From DASZIT01 sp035948855 (lineage in GTDB: Bacteria > Actinomycetota > Acidimicrobiia > Acidimicrobiales > RAAP-2), in assembly GCA_035948855.1 (NCBI GenBank), contig DASZIT010000033.1, positions 33,567 through 97,566 of the forward strand: 64,000 bases of DNA. Reading direction: 5' to 3'. Below, piece by piece: positions 36,999-46,236 of this stretch. The translations under genes were made by a program, and so were the position numbers. How positions within the stretch are numbered: position 1 is the stretch's first letter; each line of letters starts with the position of its first letter. The notes below the pieces were generated by a model. It did not search any database and was not told the origin of the DNA. It was given only the letters and a program-made list of their open reading frames with translations.

Positions 36999-38399
36999 TC
37001 AGCCGACCGAGCCTTCCATCTGGAGCTCGATCAACCGGCTCCACTCCACCGCGTACTCCATGGGCAGGGTCCGGGTGATCGGCTCGATGAAGCCGTTCAC
37101 GATCATTCCCATGGCCTGGGTCTCGGAGAGCCCTCGGCTCATCAGATAGAAGAGCTGGTCGTCGCCGACCTTGGACACCGTGGCCTCGTGGCCGATGCGG
37201 GCGTCCCGTTCGGCGACCTCCATATACGGCTTGGTTTCGGAGATCGAGGTGTCGTCGAGCAGCAGGGCGTCGCACCGGACGAAGCTCTTGGCGTGCTTGG
37301 CCCCTTCGTCCACGTGGACCAGGCCCCGATAGGTGGTGATCCCGGCATCCTTGGAGATGGACTTGGAGATGATGGTCGAGGTCGTCTCCGGGGCGGCATG
37401 GATCATCTTGGCCCCGGCGTCCTGGTGCTGGCCGGCGCCGGCGTAGGCCACCGACAGCACTTCACCGGAGGCCTTGGGGCCCATCAGGTACACCGACGGG
37501 TACTTCATGGTCAGCCGGGACCCGATGTTGCCGTCGATCCATTCCACATGGGCCTCGGCCTCGGCCCGGGCCCGCTTGGTCACCAGGTTGTAGACGTTGT
37601 TGGACCAGTTCTGGATGGTCGTGTAGGTGATGCGGGCACCCTCGAGCGCCACCAGCTCGACGACCGCCGAGTGCAGCGAGTCGGTGGTGTAGACCGGCGC
37701 CGAACAACCCTCGACGTAGTGAACCTGCGAGCCCTTGTCGGCGATGATCAGGGTCCGCTCGAACTGGCCCATGTTCTCCGCGTTGATGCGGAAGTAGGCC
37801 TGGAGCGGCTGGTCGACCACCACGCCGGGCGGGACGTAGATGAACGAGCCCCCCGACCAGACGGCCGAGTTGAGGGCGGCGAACTTGTTGTCGTTCGGCG
37901 GGATGATGGTGCCGAAGTACTTGCGGACCAGATCGGGGTACTCCCGGACGGCGGTGTCCATGTCGCAGAACAGCACCCCGAGGGCCTCGAGATCCTCGCG
38001 GTTGCGGTGGAAGACGACTTCGCTTTCGTACTGCGCGGTCACCCCGGCCAGGTACTTCCGCTCGGCGGCGGGAATGCCGAGCTTCTCGTAAGTGTCCTTG
38101 ATGGCGTCGGGCAGGTCGCTCCAGTCGTTCACCTGCTCGGAGGTCGGCTTGATGTAGTAGTAGATGTCGTCGAAGTCGAGATCCGGCATGTTGACGGCGA
38201 ACCACTCGGCCATCGGGCGCTTCTCGAACCGCTGGAGGGCCCGGAGCCGGAAGTTGAGCATCCACTCCGGCTCTTTCTTCATGGCCGACATCTCGCGGAC
38301 GATCTCTACGTTGAGACCCTTCTTGGGCTTGAAGACGTAGTCCTCTTCGTCGGACCATCCAAGCTTGTATTTTCCGAGATCAAGTTCGGTCGTGGCCAT
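36999..38399 (-). CDS. sufB: Fe-S assembly scaffold protein SufB
   Basis: 466 residues. Conserved SufB landmarks: KKEPEWMLNFRLRAL, GTIIPPNDNKFAALNSAVWSGG (in parts), VEGCSAPVYTTDSLHSAVVE with the persulfide-accepting Cys, TIQNWSNNVYNLVTKR, and the C-terminal RIGHEATVSKVGDDQLFYL. It is the scaffold on which SufC and SufD help build the cluster. I start at the ATG of 38399, with GGGAG upstream; an upstream in-frame start would cover the promoter region. Confidence 0.96.
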   Translation of the reverse strand: MATTELDLGKYKLGWSDEEDYVFKPKKGLNVEIVREMSAMKKEPEWMLNFRLRALQRFEKRPMAEWFAVNMPDLDFDDIYYYIKPTSEQVNDWSDLPDAIKDTYEKLGIPAAERKYLAGVTAQYESEVVFHRNREDLEALGVLFCDMDTAVREYPDLVRKYFGTIIPPNDNKFAALNSAVWSGGSFIYVPPGVVVDQPLQAYFRINAENMGQFERTLIIADKGSQVHYVEGCSAPVYTTDSLHSAVVELVALEGARITYTTIQNWSNNVYNLVTKRARAEAEAHVEWIDGNIGSRLTMKYPSVYLMGPKASGEVLSVAYAGAGQHQDAGAKMIHAAPETTSTIISKSISKDAGITTYRGLVHVDEGAKHAKSFVRCDALLLDDTSISETKPYMEVAERDARIGHEATVSKVGDDQLFYLMSRGLSETQAMGMIVNGFIEPITRTLPMEYAVEWSRLIELQMEGSVG

Positions 38400-38417
38400 G
38401 TCGCTCCCAAGAGGGCC

Positions 38418-38456
38418 GTCCGAGCGGACGACCATTTCTCCTATACAGATAGTAAC
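38418..38456 (-). promoter_or_regulatory. sufB upstream region with shared suf motif and small hairpin
   Basis: On the minus strand, TACTAT (38454-38449) may be the -10, and CTAT-CTGT-ATAG (38452-38441) is a short palindrome overlapping it. The palindrome runs into TAGGAGAAATG (38443-38433), identical to the 11-mer upstream of sufC1. GTCCG-AG-CGGAC (38429-38418) could form a small hairpin in the leader. Confidence 0.45.
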
Positions 38457-38545
38457 AACCCCAGGCACCGGCCGAAACCCCTGGCCAGACTCCCAGCCCG
38501 GCGGGCATTCCGCGGTGCCGGGGCTCCACCCCCACGTGCCACCAT

Positions 38546-40717
38546 ATGCGAATGGCCTCCGATTCCCGCCCTGTTCCGCCCGTGCCCGAGCGCCGCCCGG
38601 TGGAGCTCAAAGCCCATGGCGACGTCCGTATCGACGACTGGTACTGGCTGGCCGACAAGGAGGACCCGGCGGTCATCGCCCACCTGAACGCCGAGAACGC
38701 CTACACCGAGGCGATGACCGAGGCCACCGCCGGCCTCCGCGACCGCCTGTTCGAGGAGATCGTGGCCCGCATCGAGGAGACCGACCTGTCGGTCCCGGCT
38801 CGCAAGGGTCCGTGGCTGTACTACAGCCGGACCGTCGAGGGCAGCAGCTACGGCATCCACTGCCGGAAGCCCGCCGGCACCGGAGAGGAGGCAGAGGGGG
38901 CCGAGGAGGTCATCCTGGATGAGAACCTGCTGGCCGAAGGGCACGACTACTTCGCCATCGGGAACCTGTCGGTCAGCCCCGACCATCGGTGGCTGGCCTA
39001 CTCGACCGACACCTCCGGCGGCGAGCGCTACACCATGCACTTCCGCAACCTGGACACCGGCGACGAGTCGTCCGAGTCACTGGCGGACACCTACTACGGA
39101 GTGGCCTGGGCCAACGACAACACCACGGTCTTCTACGTGCGGGTCGATGACGCCATGCGGCCCCATCAGTTGTGGCGGCACCGGGTAGGAACCGATGCTT
39201 CCAAGGACGCCCTGGTCTACGAGGAAGCCGACGAGCGCTATTACCTGGGCGTCGGGCGGACCAAGGACGACCGGTTCATCCTCTGCGGGCTCGACTCCAA
39301 GGTGACCTCGGAATTCCGGGTGCTTTCGGCCGACACCCCGGAGGGCGAGCTCTCGGTGGTCGAGCCCCGCCGACAGGGGATCGAGTACAGCGTCGACCAC
39401 GATCGCGGCGACCCCGATGCCGGGCGCCGGGGGAGATTCCTCATCGTCACCAACGACGAAGCCGAGGACTTCCGGCTGATGGAAGCTCCCGACGACTCAC
39501 CGGGCCGGGCGTCGTGGTCGGAGGTGATCCCGGCCCGGGAGGGAGTGCGGCTCGATGCCGTCGACCCGTTCGCCAACCATCTGGTGGTCTACGAGCGGGA
39601 GGACGGCGAGACCCGGATGCGGGTGATCGAGGCGTCCACCGGCATCTCCACCCCATTGGACCAGCCGGAGTCGCCCTCGACCGTCTGGGGCGGGGCCAAC
39701 CCCGAGTACGACTCCACCACCCTCCGGTACGAGTACACCTCGATGGTCACCCCCCGCTCGGTCTTCGATCTCGATCTCGAGACCGGCGGGCTGGAGTTGC
39801 GCAAGCGCCAACCGGTCCTCGGCGACTTCGATCCCGACCGGTACACCACCGAACGGCTCTGGGCCGAGGCCGGAGACGGGACCCGGGTGCCGATCTCGCT
39901 GGTCTACCGCACCGGCCTGGTGGCCGCACCGGGGATCGGCGGTGCCGCCGGGGAGGCCGCGGGCGCGGAGGGTGGCGCACCCTGCCTGCTCTACGGCTAC
40001 GGGTCCTACGAGGCCTCGATGGATCCGACCTTCTCGTCATTGCGGCTGAGCCTGCTGGATCGGGGGTTCGTGTTTGCCATCGCCCACGTGCGGGGCGGCG
40101 GGGAGATGGGCCGGCGCTGGTACGAGGACGGGAAGTTCCTGGCCAAGCCGAATACCTTCTCCGACTTCGTCGCCTGCGCCCGCATGCTGGTCGACAAGGG
40201 CTGGACCTCGCCCGACCGGCTGGTGGCCCGGGGCGGCAGCGCCGGCGGCCTGTTGATGGGGGCGGTGGCCAATCTGGCTCCCGACCTGTTCCGGGCCATC
40301 GTGGCCGAGGTCCCGTTCGTCGACTGCCTGACCACCATCTTGGATGACTCCCTGCCCCTCACCGTCCTGGAATGGGAGGAATGGGGCAACCCGGTCGAGG
40401 ACCCGGAGATCTACGCGGTGATGAAGTCCTACTCACCCTATGACAACGTTCGGTCGGTCGACTCGGAGGGGGTGCCGGTCAAGTACCCGGACATCTTGGC
40501 TACCGGCGGGCTGTCCGATCCCCGGGTGGGGTTCTGGGAGCCGGCCAAATGGGTGGCCAAGCTGCGGGCGTCCAACCCGTCGAACCGGGTCCTGTTGAAG
40601 ACCGAGATGGGCGCCGGCCACGGCGGTCCCTCGGGACGATACGACGCCTGGAAGGACGAGGCGTTCGTCTACGCCTTCATCCTCGACGCCCTGGGCCTGG
40701 CCGAGGGGGCTGGGTAA
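38546..40717 (+). CDS. ptrB: Oligopeptidase B (prolyl oligopeptidase family S9A)
   Basis: 723 residues. The N-terminal propeller half begins with DDWYWLADKEDPAVIAHLN, typical of PtrB. The C-terminal hydrolase half has the nucleophile in RGGSAGGLLMGA (Ser565), the catalytic Asp in LSDPRVGFWEPAKW and His in MGAGHGGPSGRY. The family cleaves short peptides after Arg or Lys in the cytoplasm. The sequence LEWEEWGNPVEDPE also fits. Starts at 38546 and 38552 (both ATG) are equally possible. Confidence 0.93.
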   Translation: MRMASDSRPVPPVPERRPVELKAHGDVRIDDWYWLADKEDPAVIAHLNAENAYTEAMTEATAGLRDRLFEEIVARIEETDLSVPARKGPWLYYSRTVEGSSYGIHCRKPAGTGEEAEGAEEVILDENLLAEGHDYFAIGNLSVSPDHRWLAYSTDTSGGERYTMHFRNLDTGDESSESLADTYYGVAWANDNTTVFYVRVDDAMRPHQLWRHRVGTDASKDALVYEEADERYYLGVGRTKDDRFILCGLDSKVTSEFRVLSADTPEGELSVVEPRRQGIEYSVDHDRGDPDAGRRGRFLIVTNDEAEDFRLMEAPDDSPGRASWSEVIPAREGVRLDAVDPFANHLVVYEREDGETRMRVIEASTGISTPLDQPESPSTVWGGANPEYDSTTLRYEYTSMVTPRSVFDLDLETGGLELRKRQPVLGDFDPDRYTTERLWAEAGDGTRVPISLVYRTGLVAAPGIGGAAGEAAGAEGGAPCLLYGYGSYEASMDPTFSSLRLSLLDRGFVFAIAHVRGGGEMGRRWYEDGKFLAKPNTFSDFVACARMLVDKGWTSPDRLVARGGSAGGLLMGAVANLAPDLFRAIVAEVPFVDCLTTILDDSLPLTVLEWEEWGNPVEDPEIYAVMKSYSPYDNVRSVDSEGVPVKYPDILATGGLSDPRVGFWEPAKWVAKLRASNPSNRVLLKTEMGAGHGGPSGRYDAWKDEAFVYAFILDALGLAEGAG

Positions 40718-40769
40718 GTAGCGGGCCGGCTGGCCGGGCGGCCGAGTGGGGGCCCAGTAGACGGTGGGA

Positions 40770-41987
40770 TCAGGTGGCCGCCATCCCGACGACCGGCTGG
40801 TTGAGGTGGAGGGCGCCCGTCGAGCCGAAGAAGCCGGCGCTCCCGAAGGCGAAGACGCCCCCGTCGGATGCCACCAGCCAGTAACCCTTACCGTCGACGG
40901 TGACGGACATCCCGACCACCGGCTGGAGGAGAGGGAGGGGGCTGGTCGGTCCCAGGTAGGCGGCGTCTCCAAAATTGAAGATGCTTCCGTCACTGGCCAC
41001 CTGCCAGAAGCCTTGGCCGTCGGGGGTGGTCGCCATGTCGACGATCGGGTAGGTGGGGAAGGTGGTTCCGTTGTACTGGAAAATGCCGACGTCGCCGAAG
41101 GAGCGAAGGCCGCCGCCCAGGGTGCCTTCCAGCAGCCAATAGCCCCGGCCATCCGGGTTGGCGACAATGTCCACGATCGGGTTGTTGTCGAGGGGCGGAC
41201 CGTAGAGGCCAGATCCGTAGAGGTGGGCGTCGCCGAAGGCAAAGACGCCGCCGTCGCTGGCCACCAGCCAGTAGCCGTGGCCATCGGGGGTGGTGGCCAT
41301 CCCCACCACCGGTTGGTTGAGGCGGAGGTTGCCGGTAGAGCCGAAGTAGCCGGCATCACCGAAGGCGAAGATGCCGCCGTCGCTGGCCACCAGCCAATAG
41401 CCGCGGCCATCGGGGGTACCGGCCATGCCGACGATCGGCTTGTTCAGGTGGAGGCTTCCGCTCGAACCGAAGAACTGGGCGTCCCCGAAGGAGAAGATCC
41501 CTCCGTCGGCGGCCACCAGCCAGTAGCCGTGACCCTGGGGAGCGTTGCTCACCGTCAAGGTGGCGGAGTTGGTGACGGTGACTCCCTGGACGTTGGAGAA
41601 GATGGCCTGGTACTGGTTGCCGTTCTGCCCAACGGTGACCGCGGCGATAACCAGCGTGTCGGTGGTGGCTCCCGAGACGATGTTGAAGTGGCGGCCGCCG
41701 TCGGTCGAGACCATCCATTGGACGAACGGGGTCGGGGTGCCGCTGGCCGCGGCGGTGAAGGTGGCGCTCTGGCCGGCGGCGACGGTTTGGTTCATGGGTT
41801 GGGTGGTAATCGCCGGGGCGACGGCGGTGGTGATGTGGGGGCTGGCTGCGGCCGCGGCGGCGGCGGGACCCGCCGTCAGACCGATGAGTCCGGCGGTCCC
41901 GATCACGCCAAAGCCGGCCAGAGCTGCGATTCCCACCCGGCGGCGCACCGCGGCCTTCGACCCGTATCTAGCCCTCGACCTGCTCAT
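40770..41987 (-). CDS. Secreted Ig-like plus six-repeat propeller protein
   Basis: 405 residues. A long signal peptide ends near AAAAAAAS (about 45). Residues about 55-145 look like an immunoglobulin-like domain (ITTQPMNQTVAAGQSATFTA). Then come six repeats of about 42 residues, each close to GYWLVASDGGIFAFGDA with FGSTG and PVVGMATTPDG. Repeats 3 and 4 are the most diverged. The protein stops exactly at the end of a repeat. Such repeats are abundant in secreted proteins of Acidimicrobiia. A beta-propeller fold and an adhesive or polymer-binding role are inferred; no enzyme motif is seen. Confidence 0.82.
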   Translation of the reverse strand: MSRSRARYGSKAAVRRRVGIAALAGFGVIGTAGLIGLTAGPAAAAAAASPHITTAVAPAITTQPMNQTVAAGQSATFTAAASGTPTPFVQWMVSTDGGRHFNIVSGATTDTLVIAAVTVGQNGNQYQAIFSNVQGVTVTNSATLTVSNAPQGHGYWLVAADGGIFSFGDAQFFGSSGSLHLNKPIVGMAGTPDGRGYWLVASDGGIFAFGDAGYFGSTGNLRLNQPVVGMATTPDGHGYWLVASDGGVFAFGDAHLYGSGLYGPPLDNNPIVDIVANPDGRGYWLLEGTLGGGLRSFGDVGIFQYNGTTFPTYPIVDMATTPDGQGFWQVASDGSIFNFGDAAYLGPTSPLPLLQPVVGMSVTVDGKGYWLVASDGGVFAFGSAGFFGSTGALHLNQPVVGMAAT

Positions 41988-42045
41988 TTGATGCCCCCGT
42001 CGTCGATTCGCCCCGAGCGTACCCCTGACTGATTGTCGAGATCGG

Positions 42046-43050
42046 TCAGGAGCTACCGGGTGTCGTGGTGGTGGTGGAGGTGGTGGTCGACGCCGTCGAG
42101 GCCGGGGGCTGGAAGGTGGCGGTGAACGGCACCTGGAACGGGGTGGGCAGCACCACCGGGATGTTGTTGGCGGTCATCGAAGTGAACGACGCTCCCATGG
42201 TGACGTTGGTGGCGCCGGTGGCGTGGATGACCTGGCTGGCGCCGGGTTGGACGGTCCCGGTGAATATTGCGTTTCCCGACGAGGCGTCAACGGCATCCAC
42301 CCAACAGAGGCCGCTGGCGGTGATGACGATGTTGTAGTTGCTCGTACCCACCGAGTAGGTCGCCGCGCCGGCCGACGTGGAGGTGGCGATGAGTTGGGCC
42401 GGGGGCTTGGTGGTAGTGGTGGTAGTGGCGCGGGGCGGCTTGGTGGTCGGCACCGTCGAACCCTGATGCGACGGAGACGTCTGGTGACCGGCCACGGTGG
42501 TGATGCTGGTCTGGGTGGTCGAATGGTTGTTGGAACGACGGCTTCCGACGAAAGCCAGGACGCCGAAAACGACCAGGACCACGACCACGACGGTGGGGGC
42601 CCTCCAATGCCACTGCCGGTGTTCCATGGCATGGAATGCCTGCTTGCGGGCCCGCTCCGAACGGAACTCGGGCGCAATGGGCTTGAAACCGGGTCTTCGG
42701 GCCCGATCGGCGGTTCGGGAGTCATCGAAGATCAGCTCGCCATCCGGACCTCGAAGCTCGTCGCCGATCCGCTCCGGCACCGGCACCGGCCCGGGTGCCG
42801 GCACCCGGGCCGCGGTCTCCCTCCCGGTGATGTGGACCGAAGGTGTCTCGGCCCAGCTCTCCGCACTCTCGGTGGACCCGGCCAACCCCTCCGTCGACCG
42901 AACCGCCCGATCGGAGATGTGCTCCATGGTCCCGAGGGCCGTCCGGTACCGACGCACCGAATGGGCTTCATCCGGGTTCGGTCGCCAAGTCAGCTTGGCC
43001 ACCACCGCGCCCAGAGCTACTAGTACTACCGCGATTACAGCGATCCACAT
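42046..43050 (-). CDS. Two-helix membrane protein with C-terminal DUF4115/RodZ-like domain
   Basis: 334 residues. A first helix (1-22), a long polar cytoplasmic-looking loop, a second helix (about 150-168), then a Thr-rich spacer with TTTTTTKPP. The final domain has LCWVDAVDASSGNAIFTGTV and ASQVIHATGATNVTMG, resembling the extracytoplasmic DUF4115 domain at the end of RodZ-like proteins. It ends with a Thr/Ser tail. A cell-envelope or shape role is possible; I see no N-terminal helix-turn-helix as in real RodZ. Confidence 0.68.
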   Translation of the reverse strand: MWIAVIAVVLVALGAVVAKLTWRPNPDEAHSVRRYRTALGTMEHISDRAVRSTEGLAGSTESAESWAETPSVHITGRETAARVPAPGPVPVPERIGDELRGPDGELIFDDSRTADRARRPGFKPIAPEFRSERARKQAFHAMEHRQWHWRAPTVVVVVLVVFGVLAFVGSRRSNNHSTTQTSITTVAGHQTSPSHQGSTVPTTKPPRATTTTTTKPPAQLIATSTSAGAATYSVGTSNYNIVITASGLCWVDAVDASSGNAIFTGTVQPGASQVIHATGATNVTMGASFTSMTANNIPVVLPTPFQVPFTATFQPPASTASTTTSTTTTTPGSS

Positions 43051-43140
43051 CGCAACTATTCAACCCGAATGCGGGACCCCGATGTCGCCGGCCCTCCAGA
43101 TTGTTTGTCCGAGCGCGGTTCCGAGGCAGGAATCGCGCCC

Positions 43141-44166
43141 TCAGACGGCCGTAACCGAGGTGAGGCCCCCGTCGATGGTGAGATGGGTGCCGGTGATGAA
43201 CGACGCCTCGTCGGAGAGGAGAAACCGAATGGGCCGAGCGATCTCATCAGGAGTTGATACCCGCTGAAGCGGGGTCCGAACCTCCAGTGCCTCGCGGAAG
43301 CCGGGAATTTCGAAAGCCGGCGCCAGCATCGGGGTGGCCACCGCTCCCGGGCACACCGCGTTGACCCGGAAACCCTCCATGGCAAACCGCTGGCTGATCG
43401 ACCGCATGACTCCGAGGACGGCCCCTTTCGACGCGCAGTAGGCGGTGAGCATCGCACTCCCGAAGAGCCCCTCGATTGACGAGATCAGCACCACCGCGGA
43501 GCCGGGCCCCGCCGCCTTGAACGGATCCAACAGCGCCTTCGAGATCATGGCCGCGGCGCGGACGTTGGTGTTCAGGGTGACGTCCCAGAGGGCATCGTCG
43601 ATGAAGTCGACGGACATCGCCCCGGGAATCCCGGCGGCATGCACGAAGCCACCCAGCGATCCGAGGGCGGTGGCCGCCTTGCGCACTTCGGCGTCGATGG
43701 CGGCGGAGTCGGTGACGTCGACCACCGACCACGGCGCGGCGACTCCGTAGCGCTCGTGGCAGAGGGTCGCCGTCACCTCCGCCCCTTCGGCGTTCAGATC
43801 CCAGATGGCCACCGGGCGGCCGACTTCGGCCAATGCCAGTGCCGTCTCCCGTCCGATACCCGACCCGCCCCCGGTGATCAGCACCCCGGTGTTGGGCGAT
43901 CCCAGGCGATCGGCGCGAGCCACCGTTGTCCGTTTGGCGCGTTCCGGGCGCGCCCCGCCCCGCTTGGCCGACGTCGACCGGTTGGCCGGAACCGCCTTCT
44001 TCACCGGAGACTTGGCCGACCGCGATCCCCGCTTCCTGGGTGTCGGCGCCGCCGAGGTGGTCGGTTGCGGGAGGGCCGGGGCCGCCTTCGCCGGGCTCCC
44101 TTTGCCCGCCTTCTTCGGCGTCCCGGGGTTGGCGGCGCCAGCGGCAGGTGGAGTCATGGCCGCCAC
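43141..44166 (-). CDS. SDR with Lys/Pro/Ala-rich N-terminal tail
   Basis: 341 residues from a GTG, or 338 from an ATG at 44157. The last ~250 residues are a classical SDR: TGGGSGIG, HAAG in the NAG position, Ser in LISSIEGL, YCASKGA, and a normal FITGTHLTIDGG end. The first ~85 residues are unusual: low-complexity, with many Lys, Pro, Ala, Arg and Ser (TPKKAGKG, KSPVKKAVPANRS), like a histone-H1-type basic tail. This might bind nucleic acid or be a disordered linker; a GTG start just before the fold is an alternative. Probably cotranscribed after rmlC. Confidence 0.8.
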   Translation of the reverse strand: MAAMTPPAAGAANPGTPKKAGKGSPAKAAPALPQPTTSAAPTPRKRGSRSAKSPVKKAVPANRSTSAKRGGARPERAKRTTVARADRLGSPNTGVLITGGGSGIGRETALALAEVGRPVAIWDLNAEGAEVTATLCHERYGVAAPWSVVDVTDSAAIDAEVRKAATALGSLGGFVHAAGIPGAMSVDFIDDALWDVTLNTNVRAAAMISKALLDPFKAAGPGSAVVLISSIEGLFGSAMLTAYCASKGAVLGVMRSISQRFAMEGFRVNAVCPGAVATPMLAPAFEIPGFREALEVRTPLQRVSTPDEIARPIRFLLSDEASFITGTHLTIDGGLTSVTAV

Positions 44167-44190
44167 GTCTCCATCTCCATCTCCGTCTCC
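44167..44190 (-). repeat. Four tandem hexamers GGAGAY at the ribosome-binding site
   Basis: The minus strand reads GGAGAC, GGAGAT, GGAGAT, GGAGAC directly before the GTG at 44166, between the rmlC stop and the SDR start. Each unit contains a GGAG core, so the array is a repeated Shine-Dalgarno site that could change in copy number. Confidence 0.6.
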
Positions 44191-44200
44191 GAGCCGCGAA

Positions 44201-44752
44201 TCAGGTGCGCAGGCGGGAGTGGGGTTGGACTCCGGGATCGAGATCGGCTCGCCGGGGGTTGGAGCGGTCGCGTTCGGAAAGCACCGGGTCGGTCAGTCCC
44301 CAGTCGGCCCCGATGGCGGGGTCGTCCCAGGCCACGCCCAATTCGTCGGCGGCGTTGTAGTACCCGTCGACCAGATACCAGAGCGTCAGGTCGGTCAGGG
44401 AGGCGAATCCATGCGCCACCCCGGGCGGGATGAACAGCCCCCGGTCATGGTCACCGTCGAGATCGAGGGTAAGGGTGGCGCCGTCGGTGGGCGAGCCCTG
44501 GCGGAGGTCATGGAGCACCACCCGGGCGGTGCCCCGGAGCACGTACCAGTAGTCGGCCTGGTGCAGGTGGTAGTGCAGCCCGACGATGGCCCCGGCCTGC
44601 TTCTCGGACCGGTTGCCCTGGATCATCTCCCGTCCCAGGGGAAACCAGCTCCGGCGGTAGGTCTCGACGAAGCGGCCCCGCTCGTCGCCGTGGAGATCGG
44701 GCTCGACCACGATGACGTCGGCGATGACTTTGGACTCTTCGATACTCGGCAC
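44201..44752 (-). CDS. dTDP-4-dehydrorhamnose 3,5-epimerase-like protein (RmlC family)
   Basis: 183 residues, a normal RmlC length. Cupin landmarks: DERGRFVETYRRSW, GLHYHLHQADYWYVLRG with the catalytic His, SPTDGATL, LFIPPGVAHGFASL, and a Tyr in LVDGYYNAADELGVAWDDP. True RmlC carries a GLHYQ motif; here GLHYH is a small variation. It would epimerise a dTDP-keto sugar on the way to rhamnose. No rmlA, rmlB or rmlD is in the window. It follows the flavin reductase gene by 3 nt. Confidence 0.85.
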   Translation of the reverse strand: MPSIEESKVIADVIVVEPDLHGDERGRFVETYRRSWFPLGREMIQGNRSEKQAGAIVGLHYHLHQADYWYVLRGTARVVLHDLRQGSPTDGATLTLDLDGDHDRGLFIPPGVAHGFASLTDLTLWYLVDGYYNAADELGVAWDDPAIGADWGLTDPVLSERDRSNPRRADLDPGVQPHSRLRT

Positions 44753-44755
44753 TGT

Positions 44756-45313
44756 CTAGGTCCCATCCTTTTCGGTTGCGGCGGGTGGCAGAGAACCCGT
44801 GGCCGCCGCCCCGGGTTCGGCGGCGACGATCACGCTCAGGTCGCTCTTGTAGAACAGTAACGGCGACCCTTCGCCGACCCCGAGATCGAGCACTCTCCCG
44901 ATGACCAGCTCGTGGTCCCCGGCGTCATGGATCAGTTCGAGGTGGCAGTTCACCCAGGCCAACGATCCATCGATGATCGGCGCCCCCCCGGTCGCCGGAT
45001 GCCAGGAGACCCCGGCGAACTTGTCGCCCCCCGACACCGCGAACTTCCGGCACACCTCCTGCTGGTGGTCGCCGAGGACATTGACGCAGAAGCTGCCGGC
45101 TTTGGCGATCCGGGGCCAGCTGGTGGAGGACTTAGCCGGGGCCAACGCCACCAGGGGAGGATCGAGGGAGAGCGAGACGAAGCTCTGACAGGTGAACCCG
45201 ACCGGCTCACCCTCCTCGAGCGCGGTCACCACCGTGACCCCGGTCACGAAGCGACCCAGGGCCTCCTTGAACATCGCGGTATCGAAGGTCACCGCGTCGG
45301 TTGCATCGGTCAT
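44756..45313 (-). CDS. Flavin reductase family protein
   Basis: 185 residues. The FMN-binding split-barrel signature is visible: FVTGVTVVTALEEGEPVGFTCQSFVSLSLDPPLVAL (given in family order; Gly-Phe-Thr contacts flavin), FCVNVLGDHQQEVCRKFA, and AWVNCHLE. Such proteins reduce FMN with NAD(P)H for a partner monooxygenase. No partner lies in the operon. It overlaps the MBL gene before it by 4 nt and is followed closely by rmlC. Confidence 0.9.
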   Translation of the reverse strand: MTDATDAVTFDTAMFKEALGRFVTGVTVVTALEEGEPVGFTCQSFVSLSLDPPLVALAPAKSSTSWPRIAKAGSFCVNVLGDHQQEVCRKFAVSGGDKFAGVSWHPATGGAPIIDGSLAWVNCHLELIHDAGDHELVIGRVLDLGVGEGSPLLFYKSDLSVIVAAEPGAAATGSLPPAATEKDGT

Positions 45314-46167
45314 GCCTTGCCCAGGTCGATGGGTGTGCGCTCTGAGGCCGCGCTGATGTCCCCCAGGTGTCTCGGGGCGCCAAGCTTTCGGGCCCGGCTC
45401 AACATCCGGTCGATGTCCCGGTCGTGGTGGGACGGATCGTGATGGAACAGGGAGAGCCTCTGGGCGCCGGCCTCGGCCGCCACCTGCACTGCATAGGCGA
45501 CGGTGGAATGGCCCCAGTCGGACATGAGCATGAATTCATCGTCGGTGTACTGGGCGTCGTGGATCACCAGATCGGCACCCTCACACAATTCGAGGACCTC
45601 GTCGGGAACCGAGCGGCGATCGAGCGGAGCCTGGTGGTCGGGAAGATAGGCCAGCGACTTTCCGTCGGCCTCGATCCGGTAGCCAAGGGTGCGACCCCGG
45701 TGCGGCACCGGACGGGCCTTGACCTTGATGGCGCCGAAGGTCATGTCGTCGGACCCGTCGACATCGTGGAATCGAAGTTCGCCCCGGAACTCGCCCATGT
45801 GGATGGGGAAGAACGGGGGCTGCACGGCGCGGGACAGCACTTCTTTGAGGGTTCCGCCCTCCTGGGCCGGGCCGTAGACGTCGAGGACGGCTCCGGGCAC
45901 CCGCAGGGGGGTGAAGAAGGGAAGCCCGAGGATGTGGTCGTAGTGGAGGTGGGTGAGCAGGGCGGTGGCCTCCAGAGGCAGCCCGGAGAGGTGCAGCGGC
46001 CGCTCCAGCGTCTCGCCCAGGGCGCGCAGTCCGGTCCCCAGGTCGAGGATGAGCGGCGGCTCGTCCTCCACCTCCACCAGAACGCACGAGGTGTTCCCCC
46101 CATAGCGGCGATGTTGGTCGGACGAGCACGGGCAGGAGCCCCGGGTGCCGAAGTAGGTAACTTTCAC
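45310..46167 (-). CDS. MBL-fold metallohydrolase (RNase Z/PhnP-like)
   Basis: 285 residues. Start motif YFGTRGSCPC, then GGNTSCVLVE, ILDLGTGL, the metal motif THLHYDHILGLPFF, ARPVPHRGRTLGYRIE, YLPDH, and HDAQYTDDEF with a late GHST His. This is the subgroup of MBL hydrolases related to PhnP and RNase Z, phosphodiesterases of often unknown substrate. A GTG start. Coupled by a 4-nt overlap to the flavin reductase gene. Confidence 0.87.
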   Translation of the reverse strand: MKVTYFGTRGSCPCSSDQHRRYGGNTSCVLVEVEDEPPLILDLGTGLRALGETLERPLHLSGLPLEATALLTHLHYDHILGLPFFTPLRVPGAVLDVYGPAQEGGTLKEVLSRAVQPPFFPIHMGEFRGELRFHDVDGSDDMTFGAIKVKARPVPHRGRTLGYRIEADGKSLAYLPDHQAPLDRRSVPDEVLELCEGADLVIHDAQYTDDEFMLMSDWGHSTVAYAVQVAAEAGAQRLSLFHHDPSHHDRDIDRMLSRARKLGAPRHLGDISAASERTPIDLGKA

Positions 46168-46236
46168 CGAGAGAGCACGCTACTCGGCGGGCAGTGGAGT
46201 CGGTGCTCGTAGCAGGCGGGATACCAGGCACCGGAC

